DNA from: Juglans regia
Taxonomy: Eukaryota > Streptophyta > Magnoliopsida > Fagales > Juglandaceae
Assembly: GCF_001411555.2 (NCBI RefSeq)
Contig: NC_049904.1
Coordinates: 25,805,370 to 25,869,369 of the forward strand
Direction of reading: 5' to 3'
DNA length: 64,000 bases
Of this stretch, positions 1-10,200 are shown one piece after another (position 1 is the stretch's first letter; each line of letters begins with the position of its first letter). The translations under genes were made by a program, and so were the position numbers. The notes under the pieces were generated by a model. It saw nothing but the letters and a program-made list of their open reading frames with translations. It was not told the DNA's origin and made no database searches.

Positions 1-292
1 AAGAAAATGCCATGAAATATTTCACAGAATCTAATATTAATACCAGAAACATATATATATAGAGACCAATATTAAAGATTGGAAAGAGTTAGATTTTGGT
101 GTTCAGATATATATGCTTGTCCAACCAGCATAAAGTAAGAGACTTCAAGAGATTGTTAAGATATTTTTATAGTTTAATTATGGACTGCAATTTGTATGTT
201 TTCAATTTGTATGTTCCATCTAACCATGAAAACTAAATTCAGCCAACTAGTAATATTAATTAGCGTAGTTAGCAAGAAATATAGATCAGTTA

Positions 293-316
293 ATTATATA
301 TATATATATATATATG
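293..316. repeat. (TA)n microsatellite
   Basis: A run of about eleven alternating TA units, seen directly. Confidence 0.9.
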
Positions 317-906
317 TACACGCAAAACAATTAATATACCTCACTCTCATACTGTACTCATGTTAATTTACTCATGTTAATTAATGACTGAGTCTCTCCA
401 TTAATCGATGAGTTTTTTTCTACAAGTGGATCCAAGGGTTATGGTAGTGTCATACAATTTCTATATATATAATAGAACTAATAAAATCTCTAATGTAGTA
501 TATAACAGTTTTCAAATATAAATGATGATAAAATCTAACTAGAAGACACAATTCAAGATCTGTTTACCTTATTCGAATACAGATAATTTTCTAAAAAAAT
601 AAAAAACAATCAAAGGGAAAACAAACAAAGTATTGTATGTATATGTTGGGTGATATATACATACATCCATATATATATAATATATGAAAAATTATATTCA
701 TCATGCATACAGCCCACATGACCATGTACACAGTACCACACATGATTTTAATTTTTAATTGAATTTCTTTACCAAATGCGTGATTGTATGGATGATGAGT
801 AAATGAAATCAATTAGTTTAGGAGTAATAAAACCAAAAAATATTTTTTAAAAAAAAGAAAAATAAGTGAAATGATGTGTGGTGTGTGAAATGATGAGTAT
901 TATAAC

Positions 907-960
907 CCTCTCTCTCTCTCTCTCTATATATATATAAATACATATGTATATGTATATATA
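907..960. repeat. compound (CT)n-(TA)n microsatellite
   Basis: A CT run of about ten units passes directly into a TA run and then into interrupted TATG/TATA sequence. Confidence 0.85.
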
Positions 961-2429
961 TTGCTCGAATATCATCTACTCATCAAGATGGTTGACAAAT
1001 CCAGCTTGCATCTACAACATATATTGTTCATGGGTACAATGGAATATTTTCGCCTTCCTGGACAGCACATGATCAAGTTTTACATGCAGTGGCAAGGATT
1101 AAGTCCAATAAGCAGATTGATGTGCATCAATCTGGAGCCTAGGCTCTAGCAGTTAGATATCCAAGTATCACCAAAAGAAAACACTAGTCTCCAAACAGTA
1201 TACAAAACAAATTTATAAGGGACGTTGATCCAAGTTTGTGACCACAACCTAGAGGCTGCCTAGATCAACATCAACAATTGTCGATGATCTCTTATGCATG
1301 CTGCGCTACCTCATTATTTCTTTGTTCATCATGGTGATGCAGTAGCAATTAATATAAGGTTCTTCACTTTATGTGTACTTTGGTTCCAAAAACTAGATGT
1401 TAAAACTTCCAGCACAAGATTGTAGAGGGTGAATAAGTAATTGAACAAAACACAGATAATCTTGCTGTTCTTTACATTCAATGGAACGATTATCAACTTA
1501 CTCTTGGAGCCTAGCTATGAGCTAGCCAAGATATCAAGCTTATATATCATGCAGCCAACTGCATGAAAGTGTGCATCAGCTTGTTAACTTTGATCGCTAC
1601 TACAAAAGGAGGATTACATGAGCATGTAAAAAAACCAGAGGAATTTTCTCTTGCACATCATGTGATGAGAACTAGCTATTTTTTCTGTAGATAACAACTC
1701 AATCGAAGATATGATCATGAGGCACTAATGTTTTCGAAGATGTTATAAAGGAAAGCAACCGTTTTCACATTCCAAGAAGCACTTTCTCACGCCCAATGGG
1801 GAACATCACATGATAAAAATTTTAACATGAACAACAAATAATTTCTAGGGAATTTTCTTTGGTAAAGGGATTGACACTTTTAAGAGCATAAAATCAATTC
1901 CACCTTAAGAAAAACTTTGATTCCAAGCCTATAAATTAGTCCCCTAATTCAAAGAAGATGCTTTGAATTTCAGATCAGGTGGGGAATCCCAAGCTGAGCT
2001 GTGAAGGCATTCCATTCAAGTTAGTGGGTGGACAAATTACCCTGTTTTAAACAAAAGGATTGGGTTCCAATCTGTAGTCCAATGAGTTAAAAGCCACCAT
2101 TGATCCAGCTTTGAATTCCCCCATGCTATCGATTCCAAAATCATTACCATTTGTTTATTAGTCAGTCTAACATAGGATTGTCTGTTTCTTTTTTTTTTAA
2201 ATACATTATATGGCCACAGTTACATTATATGTACACAAACACATTTTCAATCTATACATAAATTGGAAGAGCAAACCACCCCTGTTTACACGACACAGAC
2301 TAGACTACTTGCCATTCCCAACTTCAGTAGAGTGTACAAAATGGATACTAATTTTGTGTTAGAGTAAACAGAATCCTTAAGAACACACAAGCCAAAAAAA
2401 GACTAACTTACCAACATTAATCAACTGCA

Positions 2430-3247
2430 ACAGAGTGGATGAGAGGACGGGGAGGAGGCGAGTTGGATAACCCTTTGCCACCAGGGAAAGGGTCTTGCTT
2501 GATGCCGAACGACAACTTAGAAATGTTCAAAATCAAAATTTTGAACTGGAGCTGGCGATATATGGTCTATCGAATGCCCAAATCAATTGGTGTTCTGCAT
2601 GCGTCAAGAAATTTGCAACAACAGCTTCCGCGGTGGCCAAATTGGTGGAATCTCCGCTGTTAGTGGTGGTTTTGGGTGGAAGAGACAGTCGTGTAGCAAT
2701 GTTTTTTGAGTGAGTTTTGCTTAATGTGCATGTGGAGAGATCGGAAATGGAGAAGAAGAAGTAACAGAAGGGAGATTCGTTCGGAAAATGGGACAGTCAA
2801 AACACTGGGAAGGGTGGATTTGCAGGTGAAGGGAAGGTCGAGTCTGATGGTGGAGGTGACGCCGTGCATAATAGCTTGGAAGGGTGGTTTGCAGGTGGAG
2901 GGAAGCTCGAGTCTAATGGCCGGGTTCGTCGAATTGCAGAAGGGTACTATTGGGGGAAACTATCATGGGGGGAAAATAAATGACTTTGGTGATTTCCCGC
3001 CCCACATGTTGTGTTGACGGAAATCACAGCGCCGCAAAACGATTTTCTCTTTTACAGCGACCTAAATCGTCGAAATTTCAAACCAAAGCGCCACAATAAA
3101 GTAAATCATGGATCCCAGCATACAAGCATTGACTAAACATGGCAAAATATGCAGCAATTTTAAAATCGACGGTAAAAATCATTTGTTCCAGCGATTTTCA
3201 TTGCAACGCTTTAAAAATCGCTGAGAAAATCCTGATTTCTTGTAGTG
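2430..3247. mobile_element. non-autonomous CACTA-like element, right end
   Basis: The sequence ends at 3236-3247 with TTTCTTGTAGTG, the reverse complement of CACTACAAGAAA, the usual terminal motif of plant CACTA elements. The 240 bases before it carry many direct and inverted copies of a core like GCGATTTT/AAAATCGC, the expected layout of a CACTA subterminal region. The more internal part (2430-3000) is relatively GC-rich, contains a two-copy tandem repeat and encodes no recognisable protein. I did not find a matching left terminus, so the left boundary is approximate and the element may be truncated. Similar subterminal motifs recur near 48.4, 51.4-51.7 and 59.9 kb. Confidence 0.6.
2809..2924. 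repeat. two-copy tandem repeat inside the CACTA-like element
   Basis: Two diverged copies of a roughly 46-base segment (GGAAGGGTGG, then TTGCAGGTG, then CGAGTCT) begin near 2809 and 2879, about 70 bases apart. Confidence 0.7.
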
Positions 3248-3888
3248 TATGTATAACAATATATGACACAATTCTTGAACCCAACATCAACATGACATGA
3301 AATGAGCGGATTGAGGTTTGATATAAATGAGTTCAGATCAAAACAGGTTAACCTGATTAACCCGGAATCAACCCACATAACTGGTCTAAATTTTGTATCA
3401 AAATTATAATTATACCCTCTTAACCTTAAAAACTAAAAAAACCCTAACTTATCACTCATCCCTCATTCTCTCACACCGCCCCCACTCCCCACGCTAGTAC
3501 ACCCACCTCTCTTAGTCTCCCTTTGTTCGATGTTCTCTGTCTCCCTCTCTCAAGCTTTTGTCTCTGTCTCGCTCTCTCAAGTCTTGGTCTGCCTCTATCC
3601 ATTGTCTAGTCTCTCTCTCTCTCTCTCGGTCTCCCATTATCCACCATCCGTTGTCTCTCGCAGTCTCCCTCTCAATCTCAATCTCTATCTCACTCTCTCA
3701 AGTCTTGGTCTCTCTCTTTCAAACCATATTGGCTACAATTACATCTTGGAAAATGTTGATGTACACATTTTGAGCCCTCAATTGTCAAACTTGAAAACAT
3801 CTACCGCTTGACATTATTTGTGGTGGTGCTTCTTTTAGTTAATTTCTTTGTAGATAAGAGTCAATGTTTCCCCGTTGTTTGTGTTTTC
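3248..3888. other. pyrimidine-rich repeat-like DNA, no gene
   Basis: At 3290-3400 the sequence has GGTTAACCTGATTAACCCGG, which resembles motifs common in plant transposon or LTR termini. From 3480 to 3720 it is strongly CT-rich with an imperfect repeat built on CTCTCTCAAG. Open frames here are low-complexity Ser/Leu strings created by the CT tract and I do not call them genes. It could be an LTR or transposon leader remnant. Confidence 0.4.
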
Positions 3889-3929
3889 TAACTACAACAT
3901 ATTTGATCTATTACGATGGACGAAACAAT

Positions 3930-4330
3930 CATAAAAAATAAGCAAACCGTCACAAAACATTTTTTCTGACGGTTTGAGACCGTCACCAAAAAGTCATCAC
4001 ATAAAGTAGAAGATTTACTGTACAATCGTCACAGAAAGTTTTTTTGTGACGGCTAGAAGTCTTATGTGAGATATAATGTCCAAACGTGAAGAGTTTTTGT
4101 GACAGTCAAATTCCATCACAAAAAGTAATGTTTGCACGTACCCAATAACGTTCGAACGTTTACCCAACCGATGAGGGTTTGAACGATAAATACGTAACGT
4201 TTGGTATTTTTTATTCACACGTTTCATTTTAACGTTCAAACATAGACATGTTCAAACGTTTGTGCTACAACGTTGGTGTAATTATGTTCGAACGTAGCTT
4301 TGAACGTAAAGCCATGTTCGAACTTTTTTT
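3930..4330. repeat. CACTA subterminal repeat cluster
   Basis: At 3943-3976 a 10-base inverted repeat (CAAACCGTCA / TGACGGTTTG) surrounds a short loop, and further GTGACGG/CCGTCAC copies follow to about 4120. From 4145 to 4330 a second motif family takes over: repeated palindromic TTCGAACG and near variants TTCAAACG and TTTGAACG. Two motif classes side by side suggest binding sites for an element-encoded DNA-binding protein, but that is inference from known CACTA biology. Confidence 0.55.
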
Positions 4331-4589
4331 CTTTACATTCGAGTGCATTGATTAGAACTTATAATTTCATAAAATTAAAAGCATACAAATTGTATCATAT
4401 TACACCACTAATAGCATCATCTGATAAAAATGTTTTATAGAGTTACAAAATTAGAAAACAAAAGTTTTGAGCAATAATAAGTTTATTTCTTCTTCTTTCA
4501 TTGCCCAATGCAATCCTGCTATAGTGATATAACACATTCCATCCAGACCAGTATTTCCCTCTGGACTTGTTCTTGAACTTCAATGCGGA

Positions 4590-5815
4590 TTTTTTCCTCC
4601 TAGTCCGTTTGTAGCTCTTTGAAATGCGTCTCTAAATCAGACTGTCGCAATAAGAGAGCCTCCACCTCCTGCGGTTTTGACTTCATCTGCTCAATGTCTT
4701 GGCATGCGACATCCAAATATTTGGTAAAATTATTAACTTCTAAAATCGAGGTAGTGGAGGATGAATCGACACGCTTGAAAGAATGTCTCAAACCTCTTAC
4801 CAAACCAAACTTGGTCCTGAGGACCAGCGTAAATATTTCCATGTCACTAGGAGAAGATTCCTCAGAGGTTGACTGCATCTCAATATTTTTTTCCTACAAT
4901 TAGGAAGAAAACACACAATAAGTAACGTTTTAAAAAAAATGGTAAGTAAACATAATAACTATTCACATGGTGGCATAATTTATTCACACAAAATGACCTT
5001 ACTTACATAATTATCTTTAGCAACAGGATCAATCCACTTGTTGTGCGCATTGGTGTGAGTAGCAGCATAGACATGAATGCAGGAAAAATTTTCAGAATCA
5101 TCGTGTTTCTAACAAAGCCACATTAGTAATTTAAAAAAATCATGTTATGATAAAAATGATTGAATTTTAATAAGTTATTAATTACCATTTTATCAGCAAG
5201 GCGTTGGAATGACCTTTTAACCAGCGCGATGGTGGTTTGTCAAAGATATTCAGTGCATTGATAGAACTAAAGTCCTGCAGGAGAAATTAACAATGTTAAA
5301 TAAAATATATGAAACCAATATAGATATAAATAAGTTATAGGATATAAATCTAGAATACCTGATAATCTAGGCATTCAAAAAGATCACAACACTTCCTACA
5401 ATCGTCTAACTTCATTTTCTGAAAAAGGGATTGAGCAAAAAGAATACCTGATAATCTGGGTTGTCAAAAAGATCTCAAATTTCTTGAAGTGATCATGAAA
5501 TCATCCCTTGTGAAGCCGAAAGAATGTTGTCATCAACTCATTCACAGTTCGTACTTCCTCGTTACGGCCAAAATTTAGGTCGAGCTCATTCTAAGAAGTG
5601 AGCTGCGTCAAAAATATGAAATTAAAACATGTCTAAAAAAAATATAGTATATAAACTCATCAGTACACGACTCTGAATGTTATCGTTAACCTCATTCGGA
5701 ACATCTCACCATGACAGCATATAAAATGGTGCATAAGCTCGGATTAGTATTCTGACATAGGAGCAAAGCAATGCTACACTATCATCCACACCCCCATTAA
5801 AGTTATTAAGGATGT
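4590..5815 (-). pseudogene. Ptta/En/Spm-type plant transposase, decayed
   Basis: Conserved blocks of the plant Ptta/En/Spm transposase family (Transposase_24) occur in N-to-C order on the minus strand. GVDDSVALLCSYV (about 5800-5760) is followed by SW-stop-DVPNEV (about 5710). A basic HFKKFE segment lies near 5480, NHHRAG then a frameshift and SFQRLADKM near 5240-5190, and HVYAATHTNAHNKWIDP near 5070-5015. DMEIF and LVLRTKFGLVRGL lie near 4840-4780. Intron-like AT-rich gaps separate some blocks. At least one in-frame stop and one frameshift break the frame, and a short duplication (GAATACCTGATAATCT at about 5355 and 5443) has scrambled the middle. The N-terminus is cut off by the LINE at about 5.83 kb. 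It is not functional as read. Confidence 0.75.
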
Positions 5816-5945
5816 TGAGCTTGATTTTTTCATGGCTTCTATTTTTACTAATTCTGTATAAGAGAAATGAAGTCCGAAGCTCCAAGAACGCTCCAAGAAT
5901 GGCTTTCTCCTTGAAAGTTTTTTCTTGCTTCGTTTGACGCAAGTA

Positions 5946-7248
5946 ATGGCTGCTGCTGCTATCAACGGAGGTCGGCGTCCCTTCGTGGATCTAGTATTGG
6001 TGGTTCCTCAACCTCTTCCAGATATGTCTGTGGCTTTTCGTCTGCCGAAGTCTAAGGATGGAGAAATTTTTTTCCAGTTCTCTAAGGAGGAAGTCCAACG
6101 TTCTGCTGAGCCATTTCGGTATTCGATCGTATTGAAGTTTTTGAGAAACAGACCATCTTTGGATGCCATTCGGGCCTTCATTCATAAGAGATGGAATCTT
6201 GATGGAGTTCCAGTCGTCTCCAATATGCGGCATCCTCGGAATGTTTTTATTAGAATGGTTTCAGAAGAAGATTGCAATAAGGCTCTGTCTCGTGAAGTTA
6301 ATGATATAGATGGAATTCCTTACCGTCCATTCCACTGGACTCCAGAATTTAAAGAAGAAAAAGAACCTTCGCTTGTTCCGGTGTGGATTGTACTTCCAGG
6401 TTTGCCTCCAAATTACTATCATGAATCTTTCCTTAAAATTCTTACAGCCCCTATTGGTAGATTTATTAGAAGTGATAACTCTACTCGTTGTGTTACTCGG
6501 ACTGATGGTGCTCGTATCTGTGTTGAAATGGATGTTGCTAAGAAACCGTTACTTTCTTTTTGGATTGGAATGCCTGGTTTGGGAACTAGCAGAAAGCAAG
6601 AAATTGTTTATGAAACGTTGCCAGCGTTCTGTTCTAAATGCCATATACAGGGACATAATTTAAAGACTTGCCGTGCTGGGAAAAAAATGTAGGAAGTAAT
6701 GTGTGGGTTCGGCAAAAAGAACCGATCGTGGAGGAGCCGAAGGATAAGAATAATATTCAGTTCTTGAAAATACAGACGTTGAGCCAAAAGAACCAGCTGA
6801 GGAGGATCGGGTGTTAGTTGTTCAAGCAGATAATCTTGATCATGCGGAGTTGGAACCGGAAAAGGATCAAGAGGATAATCTTGAGATTCCGGAACTTACA
6901 GAAGAAATGATTCCAAGAATTATGGACGGAAATTTGGATTGTGCGAACCGTTTAAGGGAAATAGAATTGGAAACAGATATGAGGGAGGGGGAAGTGATTC
7001 CTAGTTCTGCAGAAAAAGATGTTTATGATGGACCTGAGGAAGAGGTATGTCTGGAAGATGGGTCGATGTCTGATCCGGAACCTGAGAAATGTGCGGAAGT
7101 TTTTTTGCAGGAGAAGGAATATCACTCGGCTGCCGAAGATGAAGTTGTTCAGCGTAAATATCAAAAGAGGCAGTTTGAGAAGATCCGTAGTTCTAGGCGG
7201 GTGATCACTAGAACACAAAAGTTTTCTCAATGCTTGGATCAATTTTAG
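5946..7248 (+). pseudogene. LINE ORF1, nucleic-acid-binding protein, two frameshifts
   Basis: I chose the ATG at 5946 because it is the first in-frame methionine and is followed by a typical DUF4283-like N-terminal half. The first segment (5946-6692) ends in a CX2CX4HX4C zinc knuckle, CSKCHIQGHNLKTC, at about 6630-6670. Such proteins bind the element RNA and package it with ORF2 protein. The frame is lost in a 7-A run at 6681-6687, which gives an immediate TAG. It shifts again at about 6760-6770, after which a very acidic C-terminal tail (to 7248) is open. Both breaks are small, and the first is in a homopolymer, so an assembly error is possible. The tail overlaps the ORF2 start. Confidence 0.75.
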
Positions 7249-10200
7249 TTTGGAATGTAAGAGGTTTAGGTACCTCTAAGAGACGATTACAAAAAATGCT
7301 GTCTAAATATAAGCCAAAATTGATAGTGTTGCTGGAACCTTTTCAGAGTGTGGTTAAAATCCATAGTTTCATGCGGTTATTGAAATTTGATGAGGCGATA
7401 TCAAATGAGACTGATGGTGGTAAAATCTGGGTGTTTTGGAAAAATGAATTGGATGTGCAGGTGGTTCGCATGAGTTCGCAGTTTGTGTCATTATGTATTA
7501 CCGAAGGAAGTAATCATTTCTTGGGTAATTTTATTTATGCAAAGTGTAATAGGCTTGAACGTCAGCTGTTTTGGGAGGAGTTGAATTCGGATAGAATGGG
7601 TGTGGAGCCGTGTTTGTTTGCTGGGGATTTCAATGTAATTCGGTCGGATATTGAGAGGTGTGGTGGGCGTCCGAGGAATAGAGTTGCAATTGATGAGTTT
7701 AATAGATGGATTCATCAGGGTGGGTTGTTGGAAATGAATTCACAAGGTGGTAAGTTTACATGGTGTAATGGTCAGCAAGGGTTATCTAGAGCTTGGGCAA
7801 AGTTGGATAGAGTTTTACTTGATGCAAATTTTCTGTCTCTTTTTCCGACTGCTCATTGTTTGTATCTTCCTAGGACTACATCGGACCATTGTCCTATGGT
7901 TATAGAATTTTTAAATGATCCTTTCTCTTATGGTCCACCTCCATTTCGTTTTCAGCAAATGTGGGTTGAGCATCCGGATTTTATGACTTTTGTTCAAAAT
8001 GTTTGGTCTGAATCGGTTATAGGTTCGGGCCTTTTTAAATTAGCTACTAAACTTAAAAAACTTAAGGTGGCGTTGCGTGTATGGAACAAGAGTGTATTTG
8101 GGAGAACTAATAATCAGATTGCTATTCTTGAAGATAAGATTGAGAATCTGGAAAATTTGTTGCAGAGAGGTTGGGATGATGATATTGAAAGGGAATTAGT
8201 GAGGAGTTCTAATGAGTTGTCTTCTTGGAGGCTTAGAGAGGATATTAGATTGGCACAAATGGCTAAAATTAAGTGGAGAATGGATGGTGATAGGAATACA
8301 AAATTCTTTCATGTGTGGTTATCTAATAAAAAGCATAGGAAAATTCATCAGTTGAGAACTTCGAATGGGTTGGAGTTTAATTCTCCGGAAGAAATTCATC
8401 TTGGAGCTATTGATTATTTTTCTGAGTTTCTTCAAAGATCTAATCCGGTTAGGGAGGTGCCTGATTTATCTAGTTTAATTTCGTCGGTTATTAATGATGA
8501 GGATTGTGTCCGGCTTTGTGGGATCCCTTCGTTGGTTGAAGTGAAAGTGGCTCTATCAACTATTCCTATTAATAGTTCTCCGAGTCCAGATGGTTTTGGC
8601 GCGGGTTTTTTTATGAGTTGCTGGGAGGTGGTTAAAGTGGACGTTTTAGAAGCTATTTCAGAATTTTTTCTATCAAAACGTCTTCCGAGATTTTATTCGG
8701 CTTCTTTTATTGTGCTTATCCCGAAGGTAGATGTGCCTTCGGGGTTTGATAAATTTAGGCCAATTAGCCTTTGTTCAGTTTTCCATAAAATTTGTTCAAA
8801 AATTATTGTGAATCGCATGACAGGTTTCCTTCCCAAAATGATTTCTCTTGAACAAGGAGCGTTTATACCTGGGCGAAGTATTTTTGAGAATATCAGTCTT
8901 ACCCAGGAAATGGTTCACTCTCTGAAGAGGACGTCACATGGTGGTAATATTATGATTAAAGTTGATATGGCTAAAGCATATGATCGGGTGGAGTGGCATT
9001 TTTTGATTGAGGTTTTGAGGTGTTTTGGCTTTCCTTCTTCCTTTTGTGCTCTGATTAGTGCTTGTATTTCGAATGTGTGGTATTCTGTGATGCTTAATGG
9101 TACGACGAAAGGTTTCTTTCAAGGGAGGCGGGGTTTGCGCCAAGGGGATCCCCTTTCGCCTTACCTTTTTATTATTCTTCAAGAAGTGCTTTCTAGACTT
9201 TTGAAACAAAGCTTTGATGGGAACAAGATTGGAAAATTTTCCCAAGCTAGAGGTACTCCTCATATTTCTCATCTTATGTATGCTGATGATATTGTTATTT
9301 TTCTGAATGGGGGTAAGAAATCGGTTAAGGAACTGTTGGTGGTTTTTGAAAAATATGAAAAATGGTCAGGTCAGCAAATTAGTAAAGAAAAGACGGCTAT
9401 ATTTTATTCTCCTAAAATTTCGTTAGCAAGAAAGAGAGATCTTAAAAGGCTGACAGGGTTCTCTGAAGGTTTGTTTCCTTTTAAATACCTTGGGGTTCCG
9501 ATTGTATTAGGGCGTCTTAAGCATGAGCATCTAGAGGAGATGATTAACAAAGTCTGGAATAAAATCAGTGGTTGGAAAATGAAATTATTATCTGCGGGTG
9601 GGCGCTTAATTTTACTTCGTCATGTGTTGTCTAGTATGGCTTTACATATTTTTGCAGTTTTACAGGTTCCTCATTCTATTATTAAAGTTTTAAATCTACT
9701 GTTGAGCACATTTTTTTGGGGTGAGATTAATGGTAAAGGAAAAAAAAAGTGGGTGGCCTGGGAGAATATTTGTAAGCCAATAGAGGGGGGTGGTCTTGGT
9801 TTGCGGAATTTGGGGGATATTCAAAGAGCTTTGCACATGAGGTTTGCTTGGAATCTTTTGAAAGGAGAATCTCTGTGGGCTAGTTTCTTTAAAGGAAAAT
9901 ATGTGGGAAATTCGAGTTGGTGTCTTATTGATATGAGAAAAGGTACGAGGTTTTGGAAAATGATTGTCAAAAGTATTCCGAGTGTTTTTAATAATGCTAA
10001 ATGGAGAGTTCGAGATGGTAATATTTTATTTTGGTATGATAAATGGAGAGACGAGGGTCCTCTAATTGATGAGTTACAGATAGTGGGTAATCCGATGTTG
10101 CAAGTTAAAGAGTGTAAGTTGTCCAATAGTTGGGATGTGGAGTTTTTGAGTACGTTGGTTGGTCAGGATAAGGTGGAGAGTATTATTGAGGCTTTGGCTG

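Larger units (their letters stand above)
1..2420. other. AT-rich intergenic DNA, no gene recognised
   Basis: No reading frame here has the length or composition of a gene, and I recognise no exon, RNA gene or transposon domain on either strand. The stretch holds TA and CT/TA microsatellites near 293-316 and 907-960 and otherwise unremarkable AT-rich sequence. The short open frame at 961-1149 has no family resemblance. Confidence 0.6.
3889..5815 (-). mobile_element. CACTA/En-Spm element remnant, 3' portion
   Basis: On the minus strand this segment holds a decayed Ptta/En/Spm-type gene (about 5815-4590) followed by a repeat-rich end (4330-3890). The end contains GTGACGG/CCGTCAC inverted motifs and a cluster of TTCGAACG-like palindromes, as expected of a CACTA subterminal region. 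A terminus like TAACTACAACA near 3887 is only a weak match to CACTACAA. The TNP2 fragment at 19041-19774 lies on the same strand and upstream in the usual gene order, so both may belong to one element split by later insertions. That link is inference. Confidence 0.6.

Noticed and set aside
961..1149. Short frame or microRNA hairpin near 1.1 kb
   Set aside because: Small palindromes are present, but no known mature microRNA sequence or long fold-back was found.
5925..5945. TTG start for LINE ORF1
   Set aside because: The ATG at 5946 is the first normal start in frame and better fits the family N-terminus.
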